Origin: Pseudescherichia sp031979925
Lineage (GTDB): Bacteria > Pseudomonadota > Gammaproteobacteria > Enterobacterales > Enterobacteriaceae
Assembly: GCF_031979925.1 (NCBI RefSeq)
Contig: NZ_DALZFB010000004.1
Span: forward strand, 1-64,000
Direction of reading: 5' to 3'
Length of the DNA: 64,000 nt
Shown here: in pieces, positions 17,384 through 25,599 of the stretch
How positions within the stretch are numbered: the first letter of the stretch is position 1
Layout of the letters: each line of letters starts with the position of its first letter
Translations under genes and position numbers: made by a program
The notes under the pieces: model-generated
The model's input: only the letters and a program-made list of their open reading frames with translations
The model's database searches: none
What the model was told of the DNA's origin: nothing

Positions 17384-17879
17384 TTTTTATCAAAAAATGG
17401 CAATTTTCCGCTGTAGAGAATCTGTTAAAAAAAGCGAAACAGAGCAGCGGAAGATTTTTCAGTATTTAACCATAAATTTACTGTGACTTTTCCGGTCGTT
17501 AACCTCCATGTTTACTTAACCATGAAAATAATCAACATGGAAAATATCAGTCTGCTAAAAATCAGCAAAATCTTTTTTACAGAGATGTTAAATATTTATT
17601 AAGAATGTCAATAAAACGTTTTTATTGTATATCGGGCTGTTTTAAAAAGAGTGGATAAGATTCATCAAAAATATCAAAAAGATGAGTCAATAGAATTTCT
17701 TATCATGAATAATATGTCCTGACCGCAAATGCGCAAATTGTGATCTGATGCACGCTTTAACGTCAGCATTGGCGCGCAATTAGCAAATTTGCACTAGCGC
17801 TCACAGTTTGTCTGAAAGTGGAAAAATAGCGCTCGGGAAATTTATTTAAACATTTATTCACCTTTTTGCTACTTATTGT
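17384..17879. other. long AT-rich spacer between rsmG and the atp promoter
   Basis: About 500 bp with no convincing gene. Near its start an imperfect inverted repeat TTCCGCTG...CAGCGGAA (about 17407-17454) could be the rsmG terminator. E. coli has a gap of similar length here. A 26-codon ATG ORF at 17522 has no ribosome-binding site and was not called. Confidence 0.6.
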
Positions 17880-17907
17880 TTGAAATCACGAGGCCGCACC
17901 GTATAAT
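17880..17907 (+). promoter_or_regulatory. atp operon promoter
   Basis: -35 TTGAAA (17880-17885), 16-bp spacer and a perfect -10 TATAAT (17902-17907) lie 90 bp before atpI. The sequence closely matches the E. coli atpI promoter. Confidence 0.85.
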
Positions 17908-17997
17908 TTGCTCGCTTTTTGCTGCTTGACTCTGAGCCATAAAGAACGTTTTATACGACACGCGACATACCTCGAAGTGAGCAGGAGTAAAAACGTG

Positions 17998-18378
17998 ATG
18001 TCTTTGTCGCTCTTGAGTAGAAACGTTGCTCGTAAGCTTCTGTTCATTCAGTTTCTGGCTGTGATAGTAAGTGGTTTACTATTTAGCCTCAAAGACCCCT
18101 TCTGGGGCGTCTCCGCGTTATGCGGTGGACTGGCAGTTGTGCTGCCAAATATGTTGTTTATGATTTTTGCCTGGCGTCATCAGGCGCATACACCTGCTAA
18201 AGGCCGCATGGCCTGGTCCTTCGCCTTCGGTGAAGCGTTCAAGGTGTTAGCAACCTTCGTGTTGCTGGTGGTGGCGTTGGCGGTTTTGAAGGCGGTGTTT
18301 TTGCCGCTGATCGTGACGTGGGTTTCGGTGCTGGTTGTACAGATACTGGCACCCGCTGTAATTAACAACAAAGGGTAA
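17998..18378 (+). CDS. atpI: ATP synthase accessory protein AtpI
   Basis: 126 residues from the ATG at 17998; a GTG directly before it (17995) is an equally possible start, both preceded by GCAGGAGT. The frame is open further upstream, but that part crosses the promoter region and has no family similarity. Four hydrophobic segments. AtpI is thought to help c-ring assembly or Mg2+ supply and is not essential for ATP synthesis. First gene of the atp operon, 8 bp before atpB. Confidence 0.93.
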   Translation: MSLSLLSRNVARKLLFIQFLAVIVSGLLFSLKDPFWGVSALCGGLAVVLPNMLFMIFAWRHQAHTPAKGRMAWSFAFGEAFKVLATFVLLVVALAVLKAVFLPLIVTWVSVLVVQILAPAVINNKG

Positions 18379-18386
18379 GAGGCATC

Positions 18387-19205
18387 ATGTCTGCAGGAGA
18401 AATCTCAACACCGCAGGAGTACATCGGTCACCATCTGAATAACCTTCAGATTGACCTGCGTACGTTCTCGCTGGTGGATCCGCATAACCCCCCGGCCACA
18501 TTCTGGACGCTGAACATCGACTCCATGTTCTTCTCGGTGGTTCTGGGCCTGTTGTTCCTGATGATGTTCCGCAGCGTTGCCAAAAAAGCAACCAGCGGCG
18601 TCCCAGGAAAATTCCAGACGGCGATCGAGCTGGTCATTGGTTTTGTCCACGGTAGCGTGAAAGACATGTACCACGGCAAGAGCAAGGTGATCGCGCCGCT
18701 GGCCCTGACGATTTTCGTCTGGGTATTCCTGATGAACCTGATGGATCTGCTGCCAATCGATCTGCTGCCGTACATCGGCGAGCACATCTTCGGCCTGCCG
18801 GCACTGCGTGTGGTACCGTCTGCGGACGTGAACATCACCCTGTCGATGGCGCTGGGCGTATTTATCCTCATTCTGTTCTACAGCATCAAAATGAAAGGCA
18901 TTGGCGGCTTCGCGAAAGAGCTGACGCTGCAGCCGTTCAACCACTGGGCATTTATTCCTGTCAACTTAATCCTTGAAGGGGTAAGCCTGCTGTCTAAACC
19001 GGTTTCGCTCGGTCTGCGACTGTTCGGCAACATGTATGCCGGTGAGTTGATTTTCATTCTGATTGCTGGTCTGTTGCCGTGGTGGTCACAGTGGGTTCTG
19101 AATGTGCCGTGGGCCATTTTCCACATCCTGATCATTACGCTGCAAGCCTTCATCTTCATGGTTCTGACGATCGTCTATCTGTCGATGGCGTCTGAAGAGC
19201 ACTGA
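18387..19205 (+). CDS. atpB: F1Fo ATP synthase subunit a
   Basis: 272 residues, inner-membrane proton channel subunit. Hydrophobic segments cover most of the protein. The essential Arg (R210 of E. coli) is in 'SLGLRLFGNMYAGEL'. It forms the two proton half-channels against the c ring. One residue longer than E. coli. Confidence 0.98.
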   Translation: MSAGEISTPQEYIGHHLNNLQIDLRTFSLVDPHNPPATFWTLNIDSMFFSVVLGLLFLMMFRSVAKKATSGVPGKFQTAIELVIGFVHGSVKDMYHGKSKVIAPLALTIFVWVFLMNLMDLLPIDLLPYIGEHIFGLPALRVVPSADVNITLSMALGVFILILFYSIKMKGIGGFAKELTLQPFNHWAFIPVNLILEGVSLLSKPVSLGLRLFGNMYAGELIFILIAGLLPWWSQWVLNVPWAIFHILIITLQAFIFMVLTIVYLSMASEEH

Positions 19206-19255
19206 TTTTTTTACCAACACTACTACGTTTTAACTGAAACAAACTGGAGACTGTC

Positions 19256-19495
<240 letters not shown>

Positions 19496-19557
19496 TAAGC
19501 GTTGCTTGATTTTTACGGGCAATATCAGAACGTTAACTAGATAAGAGGCATTGTGCT

Positions 19558-20028
19558 GTGAATCTTAACGCAACAATCCTCGGCCAGGCCATCGCGTTTG
19601 TCCTTTTCGTTCTGTTCTGCATGAAGTATGTATGGCCGCCGTTGATTGCTGCCATCGAAAAACGTCAAAAAGAGATTGCTGACGGTCTTGCTTCTGCTGA
19701 ACGAGCTAAAAAGGATCTGGACCTTGCACAGGCCAACGCGACCGACCAGCTGAAAAAGGCGAAAGCGGAAGCCCAGGTAATCATTGAGCAGGCGAACAAA
19801 CGCCGTGCTCAGATCCTGGACGAAGCCAAAACCGAAGCAGAGCAGGAACGTACTAAAATCGTGGCGCAGGCGCAGGCAGAAATTGATGCCGAACGTAAGC
19901 GCGCTCGCGAAGAGCTGCGTAAGCAGGTCGCCGTTCTGGCTGTTGCTGGCGCCGAGAAGATCATCGAACGTTCCGTGGATGAAGCTGCTAACAGCGACAT
20001 CGTGGACAAACTTGTCGCTGAACTGTAA
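19558..20028 (+). CDS. atpF: F1Fo ATP synthase subunit b
   Basis: 156 residues with a GTG start. One N-terminal membrane helix ('ILGQAIAFVLFVLFCMKYVW') is followed by a long, charged coiled coil that dimerises into the peripheral stalk and binds delta. Same length as E. coli. Confidence 0.97.
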   Translation: MNLNATILGQAIAFVLFVLFCMKYVWPPLIAAIEKRQKEIADGLASAERAKKDLDLAQANATDQLKKAKAEAQVIIEQANKRRAQILDEAKTEAEQERTKIVAQAQAEIDAERKRAREELRKQVAVLAVAGAEKIIERSVDEAANSDIVDKLVAEL

Positions 20029-20042
20029 GGAGGGAGGGGCTG

Positions 20043-20576
20043 ATGTCTGAATTTGTTACGGTAGCTCGCCCCTACGCCAAAGCAGCTTTTGACTTTGCCG
20101 TCGAACACCAGAGCGTCGAGCGCTGGCAGGATATGCTGGCGTTTGCCGCCGAGGTGACAAAAAACGAACAAATGGCAGAGCTTCTCTCCGGTGCGATGGC
20201 ACCGGAAACGCTCGCTGAGTCGTTTATCGCAGTATGTGGAGAGCAGCTGGACACCAACGGCCAGAACCTGATTAGGGTGATGGCAGAGAACGGTCGTCTG
20301 AATGCGCTTCCTGATGTTCTTGAGCAGTTTATTCAATTGCGTGCAGCCAGCGAGGCTACCGCTGAGGTTGAAGTCACCTCGGCAACCGCACTGAGTGAAG
20401 AACAGCTTTCGAAAATCAGCGTCGCGATGGAAAAACGTCTGTCACGCAAAGTGAAGCTGAATTGCAAAATCGATAAGTCTGTAATGGCAGGCGTTATCAT
20501 CCGTGCGGGTGATATGGTCATTGATGGCAGCGTACGCGGCCGTCTTGAACGCCTCGCAGACGTCTTGCAGTCTTAA
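20043..20576 (+). CDS. atpH: F1Fo ATP synthase subunit delta
   Basis: 177 residues, soluble. It links the b-dimer stalk to the alpha N-termini at the top of F1. A helical N-terminal domain is followed by the C-terminal signature 'MAGVIIRAGDMVIDGSVRGRL'. It follows atpF by 14 bp with AAGGAGGGAGGG upstream. Confidence 0.97.
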   Translation: MSEFVTVARPYAKAAFDFAVEHQSVERWQDMLAFAAEVTKNEQMAELLSGAMAPETLAESFIAVCGEQLDTNGQNLIRVMAENGRLNALPDVLEQFIQLRAASEATAEVEVTSATALSEEQLSKISVAMEKRLSRKVKLNCKIDKSVMAGVIIRAGDMVIDGSVRGRLERLADVLQS

Positions 20577-20588
20577 GGGGACTGGAGC

Positions 20589-22130
20589 ATGCAACTGAAT
20601 TCCACCGAAATCAGCGAACTGATCAAGCAGCGCATTGCTCAGTTCAGTGTTGTGAGTGAAGCTCACAACGAAGGTACTATTGTTTCTGTAAGTGACGGTG
20701 TTATCCGTATCCACGGCCTGGCCGATTGTATGCAGGGTGAGATGATCTCCCTGCCGGGTAACCGTTACGCTATCGCACTGAACCTGGAGCGCGACTCCGT
20801 AGGTGCCGTAGTAATGGGTCCGTACGCTGACCTCGCCGAAGGCATGAAGGTGAAGTGTACTGGCCGTATTCTGGAAGTGCCGGTCGGCCGTGGCCTGCTG
20901 GGCCGCGTGGTGAACACCCTGGGTGCGCCAATCGACGGTAAAGGTCCGGTTGATAACGATGGCTTCTCGCCAATCGAAGTTATCGCACCAGGCGTAATCG
21001 ATCGTCAGTCCGTCGACCAGCCGGTACAGACCGGTTATAAGTCCGTTGATGCCATGATCCCAATCGGCCGTGGCCAGCGTGAGCTGATCATCGGTGACCG
21101 TCAGACCGGTAAAACCGCGATGGCAATCGATGCGATCATCAACCAGCGCGACTCCGGCATTAAGTGCGTGTACGTGGCTATCGGCCAGAAAGCGTCCACC
21201 ATTGCTAACGTAGTGCGTAAGCTGGAAGAGCACGGTGCTCTCTCCAACACTATCGTTGTAGTGGCGACCGCTTCTGAATCCGCTGCGCTGCAGTACCTGG
21301 CTCCGTATGCCGGCTGCGCCATGGGCGAATACTTCCGCGACCGCGGTGAAGATGCACTGATCGTGTACGATGACCTGTCTAAACAGGCCGTTGCTTACCG
21401 TCAGGTCTCCCTGCTGCTGCGCCGTCCGCCAGGACGTGAAGCATTCCCGGGCGACGTGTTCTACCTCCACTCCCGTCTGCTGGAGCGCGCATCCCGCGTA
21501 AACGCTGAGTACGTTGAGAACTTCACCAAAGGTGAAGTGAAAGGTAAAACCGGCTCCCTGACCGCGCTGCCGATCATCGAAACCCAGGCGGGTGACGTTT
21601 CTGCGTTCGTTCCGACCAACGTAATCTCGATTACCGATGGTCAGATCTTCCTGGAAACCAACCTGTTTAACTCCGGTATTCGTCCGGCGGTTAACCCGGG
21701 TATCTCCGTATCCCGTGTGGGTGGTGCAGCTCAGACCAAGATCATCAAGAAACTGTCCGGTGGTATCCGTACCGCGCTGGCACAGTATCGTGAACTGGCA
21801 GCGTTCTCCCAGTTTGCATCCGATCTGGATGAAGCAACCCGTAAACAGCTGAGCCACGGTCAGAAAGTGACCGAGCTGCTGAAGCAGAAACAGTACGCTC
21901 CAATGTCTGTTGCGCAGCAGGGCCTGGTGCTGTTCGCGGCTGAACGCGGTTACCTCGAAGATGTGGAACTGGCGAAAATCGGTAGCTTCGAAGCCGCTCT
22001 GCTGGCTTACGTTGACCGTGACCACGCTCCGCTGATGCAAGAGATCAACCAGTCCGGTGGCTATAACGACGAAATCGAAGGCAAGCTGAAAGGCATCCTC
22101 GATTCCTTCAAAGCAACCCAGTCCTGGTAA
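20589..22130 (+). CDS. atpA: F1 ATP synthase subunit alpha
   Basis: 513 residues, as in E. coli. Non-catalytic nucleotide-binding subunit with Walker A 'GDRQTGKT' (169-176), the 'ALIVYDDLSKQA' Walker B region, the catalytic-interface Arg in 'ISVSRVGGAAQ' and the family signature near residues 363-372. Confidence 0.98.
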   Translation: MQLNSTEISELIKQRIAQFSVVSEAHNEGTIVSVSDGVIRIHGLADCMQGEMISLPGNRYAIALNLERDSVGAVVMGPYADLAEGMKVKCTGRILEVPVGRGLLGRVVNTLGAPIDGKGPVDNDGFSPIEVIAPGVIDRQSVDQPVQTGYKSVDAMIPIGRGQRELIIGDRQTGKTAMAIDAIINQRDSGIKCVYVAIGQKASTIANVVRKLEEHGALSNTIVVVATASESAALQYLAPYAGCAMGEYFRDRGEDALIVYDDLSKQAVAYRQVSLLLRRPPGREAFPGDVFYLHSRLLERASRVNAEYVENFTKGEVKGKTGSLTALPIIETQAGDVSAFVPTNVISITDGQIFLETNLFNSGIRPAVNPGISVSRVGGAAQTKIIKKLSGGIRTALAQYRELAAFSQFASDLDEATRKQLSHGQKVTELLKQKQYAPMSVAQQGLVLFAAERGYLEDVELAKIGSFEAALLAYVDRDHAPLMQEINQSGGYNDEIEGKLKGILDSFKATQSW

Positions 22131-22180
22131 CGTCTGGCGGTCTGTCTTAGGGCAGACCGCAAGGCATTGAGGAGAAGCTC

Positions 22181-23044
22181 ATGGCCGGCGCAAAAGAGAT
22201 ACGTAGTAAGATCGCAAGCGTCCAGAACACGCAGAAGATCACTAAAGCGATGGAGATGGTCGCCGCTTCCAAAATGCGTAAATCGCAGGACAGAATGGCA
22301 GCCAGCCGTCCTTATGCAGACACCATGCGCAAAGTGATTGGTCACCTTGCTCACGGTAATCTGGAATATAAGCACCCTTACCTGGAAGAACGCGACGTTA
22401 AGCGCGTGGGCTACCTGGTGGTGTCTACCGACCGTGGCCTGTGCGGTGGCTTGAACATTAACCTGTTCAAAAAACTGCTGGCGGATATGAAAGCGTGGTC
22501 CGATAAGGGCGTTCAGAGCGAACTCGCGATGATCGGCTCGAAGGGCGTCTCGTTCTTCAACTCCGTAGGCGGCAACGTTGTTGCTCAGGTAACCGGCATG
22601 GGGGATAACCCTTCCCTGTCCGAACTGATCGGCCCGGTAAAAGTGATGTTGCAGGCCTACGACGAAGGTCGTCTGGACAAGCTTTACATCGTCAGCAACA
22701 AATTTATCAACACCATGTCCCAGTCTCCGACCATCACCCAGCTGCTGCCGCTGCCGGCATCAGAGGATGACGATCTGAAACATAAAGCATGGGATTACCT
22801 GTACGAACCCGATCCGAAAGCGCTGCTGGATACCCTGCTGCGTCGTTACGTCGAGTCGCAGGTGTATCAGGGTGTTGTAGAAAACCTGGCCAGCGAGCAG
22901 GCCGCGCGTATGGTGGCGATGAAAGCCGCAACCGATAACGGCGGTAGCCTGATTAAAGAGTTGCAGTTGGTTTACAACAAAGCTCGTCAGGCCAGCATAA
23001 CTCAGGAACTCACCGAAATCGTCGGTGGCGCGTCTGCGGTTTAA
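22181..23044 (+). CDS. atpG: F1 ATP synthase subunit gamma
   Basis: 287 residues. It is the central rotor shaft: the N- and C-terminal helices ('ITKAMEMVAASKMRK' and 'ELQLVYNKARQASITQELTE') form the coiled coil that turns inside the alpha3beta3 ring. Same length as E. coli. Confidence 0.98.
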   Translation: MAGAKEIRSKIASVQNTQKITKAMEMVAASKMRKSQDRMAASRPYADTMRKVIGHLAHGNLEYKHPYLEERDVKRVGYLVVSTDRGLCGGLNINLFKKLLADMKAWSDKGVQSELAMIGSKGVSFFNSVGGNVVAQVTGMGDNPSLSELIGPVKVMLQAYDEGRLDKLYIVSNKFINTMSQSPTITQLLPLPASEDDDLKHKAWDYLYEPDPKALLDTLLRRYVESQVYQGVVENLASEQAARMVAMKAATDNGGSLIKELQLVYNKARQASITQELTEIVGGASAV

Positions 23045-23075
23045 CCAGGTTTAGGAAATTCGTAGAGGATTCAAG

Positions 23076-24458
23076 ATGGCTACTGGAAAAGTTGTCCAGG
23101 TAATCGGCGCCGTGGTGGACGTCGAGTTCCCGCAGGACGCCGTACCGAACGTGTACGACGCCCTCGAAGTGACAAATGGTAATGAGCGTCTGGTGCTGGA
23201 AGTTCAGCAGCAGCTCGGCGGCGGTATCGTACGTACCATCGCTATGGGTTCTTCCGACGGTCTGCGTCGTGGTCTGGAAGTTCAGGACCTCGAGCACCCG
23301 ATCGAAGTACCGGTAGGTAAAGCGACCCTGGGTCGTATCATGAACGTACTGGGTCAGCCGATCGATATGAAAGGCGACATCGGTGAAGAAGAGCGTTGGG
23401 CTATCCACCGCGCAGCACCGTCCTACGAAGAGCTCTCCAGCTCTCAGGAACTGCTGGAAACCGGCATCAAGGTTATCGACCTGATGTGTCCGTTCGCCAA
23501 AGGCGGTAAAGTTGGCCTGTTCGGCGGCGCGGGCGTAGGTAAAACCGTAAACATGATGGAGCTGATCCGTAACATCGCGATCGAGCACTCCGGTTACTCC
23601 GTGTTTGCTGGCGTGGGTGAGCGTACTCGTGAGGGTAACGACTTCTACCACGAGATGACTGACTCCAACGTTCTGGACAAAGTATCCCTGGTGTACGGCC
23701 AGATGAACGAGCCGCCGGGAAACCGTCTGCGCGTTGCGCTGACCGGCCTGACCATGGCTGAGAAGTTCCGTGACGAAGGTCGTGACGTACTGCTGTTCGT
23801 TGACAACATCTACCGTTACACCCTGGCCGGTACGGAAGTATCCGCACTGCTGGGCCGTATGCCTTCAGCGGTAGGCTACCAGCCGACCCTGGCGGAAGAG
23901 ATGGGCGTTCTGCAGGAGCGTATCACCTCCACCAAAACCGGTTCTATCACCTCCGTACAGGCGGTATACGTACCTGCGGATGACTTGACTGACCCGTCTC
24001 CGGCAACCACCTTTGCGCACCTTGACGCAACCGTGGTACTGAGCCGTCAGATCGCCTCTCTGGGTATCTACCCGGCCGTTGACCCGCTGGACTCTACCAG
24101 CCGTCAGCTGGATCCGCTGGTGGTTGGCCAGGAGCACTACGACACCGCACGTGGCGTACAGTCTATCCTGCAGCGTTACCAGGAGCTGAAAGACATCATC
24201 GCCATCCTCGGTATGGATGAGCTGTCTGAAGAAGACAAACTGGTGGTAGCACGCGCACGTAAGATCCAGCGCTTCCTGTCCCAGCCGTTCTTCGTGGCTG
24301 AAGTATTTACCGGTTCTCCGGGCAAATACGTCTCCCTGAAAGACACTATCCGTGGCTTTAAAGGCATTATGGAAGGCGAGTACGATCACCTGCCGGAGCA
24401 GGCGTTCTACATGGTGGGTTCCATCGACGAAGCCGTGGAAAAAGCCAAAAAACTTTAA
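23076..24458 (+). CDS. atpD: F1 ATP synthase subunit beta
   Basis: 460 residues, as in E. coli. Catalytic subunit with Walker A 'GGAGVGKT' (149-156), catalytic Glu in 'GVGERTREGND', Walker B 'VLLFVDNI' and the DELSEED loop ('MDELSEEDKL') that pushes gamma. Confidence 0.98.
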   Translation: MATGKVVQVIGAVVDVEFPQDAVPNVYDALEVTNGNERLVLEVQQQLGGGIVRTIAMGSSDGLRRGLEVQDLEHPIEVPVGKATLGRIMNVLGQPIDMKGDIGEEERWAIHRAAPSYEELSSSQELLETGIKVIDLMCPFAKGGKVGLFGGAGVGKTVNMMELIRNIAIEHSGYSVFAGVGERTREGNDFYHEMTDSNVLDKVSLVYGQMNEPPGNRLRVALTGLTMAEKFRDEGRDVLLFVDNIYRYTLAGTEVSALLGRMPSAVGYQPTLAEEMGVLQERITSTKTGSITSVQAVYVPADDLTDPSPATTFAHLDATVVLSRQIASLGIYPAVDPLDSTSRQLDPLVVGQEHYDTARGVQSILQRYQELKDIIAILGMDELSEEDKLVVARARKIQRFLSQPFFVAEVFTGSPGKYVSLKDTIRGFKGIMEGEYDHLPEQAFYMVGSIDEAVEKAKKL

Positions 24459-24478
24459 CGCCTTAATCGGAGGGTGAT

Positions 24479-24898
24479 ATGGCAATGACTTACCACCTGG
24501 ACGTGGTCAGCGCAGAGCAACAGATGTTCTCTGGTCTGGTCGAGAAAATCCAGGTAACGGGTAGCGAAGGTGAACTGGGGATTTACCCGGGTCACGCCCC
24601 GCTGCTCACCGCCATTAAGCCTGGTATGATCCGCATCGTGAAACAGCACGGTCATGAAGAGTTTATCTATCTGTCTGGTGGCGTACTTGAAGTACAGCCG
24701 GGCACCGTGACCGTACTGGCTGATACCGCGATTCGTGGCCAGGATCTCGACGAAGCGCGAGCCCTGGAGTCGAAGCGTAAAGCAGAAGAGCACATTAAGA
24801 GCTCGCACGGCGACGTGGATTACGCTCAGGCGTCTGCGGAGCTGGCCAAAGCTATTGCGAAACTGCGCGTTATCGAGTTGACCAAAAAAGCGATGTAA
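24479..24898 (+). CDS. atpC: F1 ATP synthase subunit epsilon
   Basis: 139 residues. An N-terminal beta sandwich binds gamma and the c ring, and a C-terminal helical hairpin ('DYAQASAELAKAIAKLRVIE') mediates autoinhibition in E. coli. Last gene of the atp operon, followed by a strong terminator. Confidence 0.97.
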   Translation: MAMTYHLDVVSAEQQMFSGLVEKIQVTGSEGELGIYPGHAPLLTAIKPGMIRIVKQHGHEEFIYLSGGVLEVQPGTVTVLADTAIRGQDLDEARALESKRKAEEHIKSSHGDVDYAQASAELAKAIAKLRVIELTKKAM

Positions 24899-24916
24899 CA
24901 CCGGCTTGAACGTACG

Positions 24917-24948
24917 AAGCCAGTCTGGTCTCCAGGCTGGCTTTTTTT
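24917..24948 (+). terminator. atp operon rho-independent terminator
   Basis: The arms AAGCCAG (24917-24923) and CTGGCTT (24937-24943) enclose an inner CTGG/CCAG stem and run into a seven-T tract. Confidence 0.92.
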
Positions 24949-24997
24949 ATGTCCGCACGGGGTTCGCTAAGATTGTGAAATGGTGTTTTAAGTTTTT

Positions 24998-25013
24998 TGT
25001 GAGATTCATCACA
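24998..25013. promoter_or_regulatory. CRP-like site 1 upstream of the small ORF
   Basis: TGTGAGATTCATCACA carries two perfect CRP half-sites (TGTGA-N6-TCACA) flanked by T and A runs as in the 22-bp consensus. Binding is inferred from the motif only. Confidence 0.65.
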
Positions 25014-25054
25014 AAAAAGTTGATCGATTAATCAACACAGCGTAGACTTCTTTT

Positions 25055-25070
25055 TGTGAAGTAAGTCACA
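25055..25070. promoter_or_regulatory. CRP-like site 2 upstream of the small ORF
   Basis: TGTGAAGTAAGTCACA is a second perfect TGTGA-N6-TCACA, centred 57 bp after the first and ending 29 bp before the small ORF start. A possible promoter lies between the sites: TTGATC (25020-25025), 17-bp spacer, TAGACT (25043-25048), each 4/6 to consensus. Confidence 0.6.
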
Positions 25071-25099
25071 CTAATTAACTCATCGACCAGGAAAACATC

Positions 25100-25171
25100 A
25101 TGAAACTGATTAACAAAATCATCGCTTTCTTCAATAACATGAACGTTTCTTTTGGTACGTTTAATCTGTAA
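25100..25171 (+). CDS. putative 23-residue small protein, unrecognised
   Basis: ATG to TAA, 23 residues. It begins 'MKLINKIIAFFNN': a basic N-terminus, a short hydrophobic amphipathic run, then an Asn/Phe-rich tail without further charge. It is preceded by CCAGGAAAACATC, a good ribosome-binding site with an 8-base gap to the ATG. It has its own possible promoter, two CRP-like palindromes upstream and a terminator 58 bp downstream, so it looks like a free-standing unit between atpC and glmU. I do not recognise the family. It could be a small membrane-associated peptide, a leader peptide, or a chance ORF in a small RNA. Confidence 0.45.
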   Translation: MKLINKIIAFFNNMNVSFGTFNL

Positions 25172-25228
25172 TCATCGAAATACCGCCAATTAAAACCACA
25201 ACCGCTGGCGACGTGAACAGAGCATAAC

Positions 25229-25260
25229 AAGGGCTGCCCAAGGGCGGCCTTTGTGTTTTA
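25229..25260 (+). terminator. terminator after the small ORF
   Basis: The arms AAGGGCTGCCC and GGGCGGCCTT pair through a short loop (two G-U pairs) and lead into the T-rich tail TTGTGTTTTA. It would end a transcript of roughly 200 nt covering the small ORF. Confidence 0.65.
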
Positions 25261-25529
25261 TATATTCTGACAAAATATCGCCCGATCGGCCTGGATTCTC
25301 CTCTGCCGGATCCCTTTATACTCACCCTCACTTTGCGCCGAAGCGGCAGCTGATTTGCTGTGCCCTCTTTATTCAAGAGGCGAAAGAAATGTAAAAACAT
25401 CAGCATAGCGGGTAAAGACACAGCAATATGTACGCGTTATGCAGTAATTCGTTTTATGATGGGTCAAACCAGGGGAATAAAAGCGGATAAAAGCGGCCGA
25501 TCGCATGTTTTATACGCACCCCATTTCAC

Positions 25530-25555
25530 GTTGAAAAAAATGTAGTATTTTCAAC
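25530..25555. promoter_or_regulatory. inverted repeat upstream of glmU
   Basis: The perfect 8-bp arms GTTGAAAA (25530-25537) and TTTTCAAC (25548-25555) are spaced by 10 bases and lie 45 bp before the glmU start. In E. coli glmUS is activated by NagC bound upstream; this palindrome is a candidate operator, but I cannot match it to the NagC consensus with certainty. A small hairpin CCTCTT/AAGAGG is at 25364-25380. Confidence 0.45.
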
Positions 25556-25599
25556 GGCGAAAGGTAAAAATTCTTCTTCAAATGAGAGTCAGGACGCGT

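Noticed and set aside
17522..17602. 26-codon ATG frame in the rsmG-atpI gap
   Set aside because: No Shine-Dalgarno, no promoter fit, and composition matches AT-rich non-coding DNA.
20442..22040. 532-codon open frame antisense to atpH-atpA
   Set aside because: Mirror frame of conserved atpA; no ribosome-binding site or recognisable domain.
25001..25090. Spot 42 or another known small RNA in the atpC-glmU gap
   Set aside because: The sequence does not resemble any sRNA I can recall; only the CRP-like sites and terminator support a transcript.
25360..25545. 61-codon GTG frame upstream of glmU
   Set aside because: Starts inside a hairpin, lacks a ribosome-binding site, and runs through the glmU promoter palindrome.
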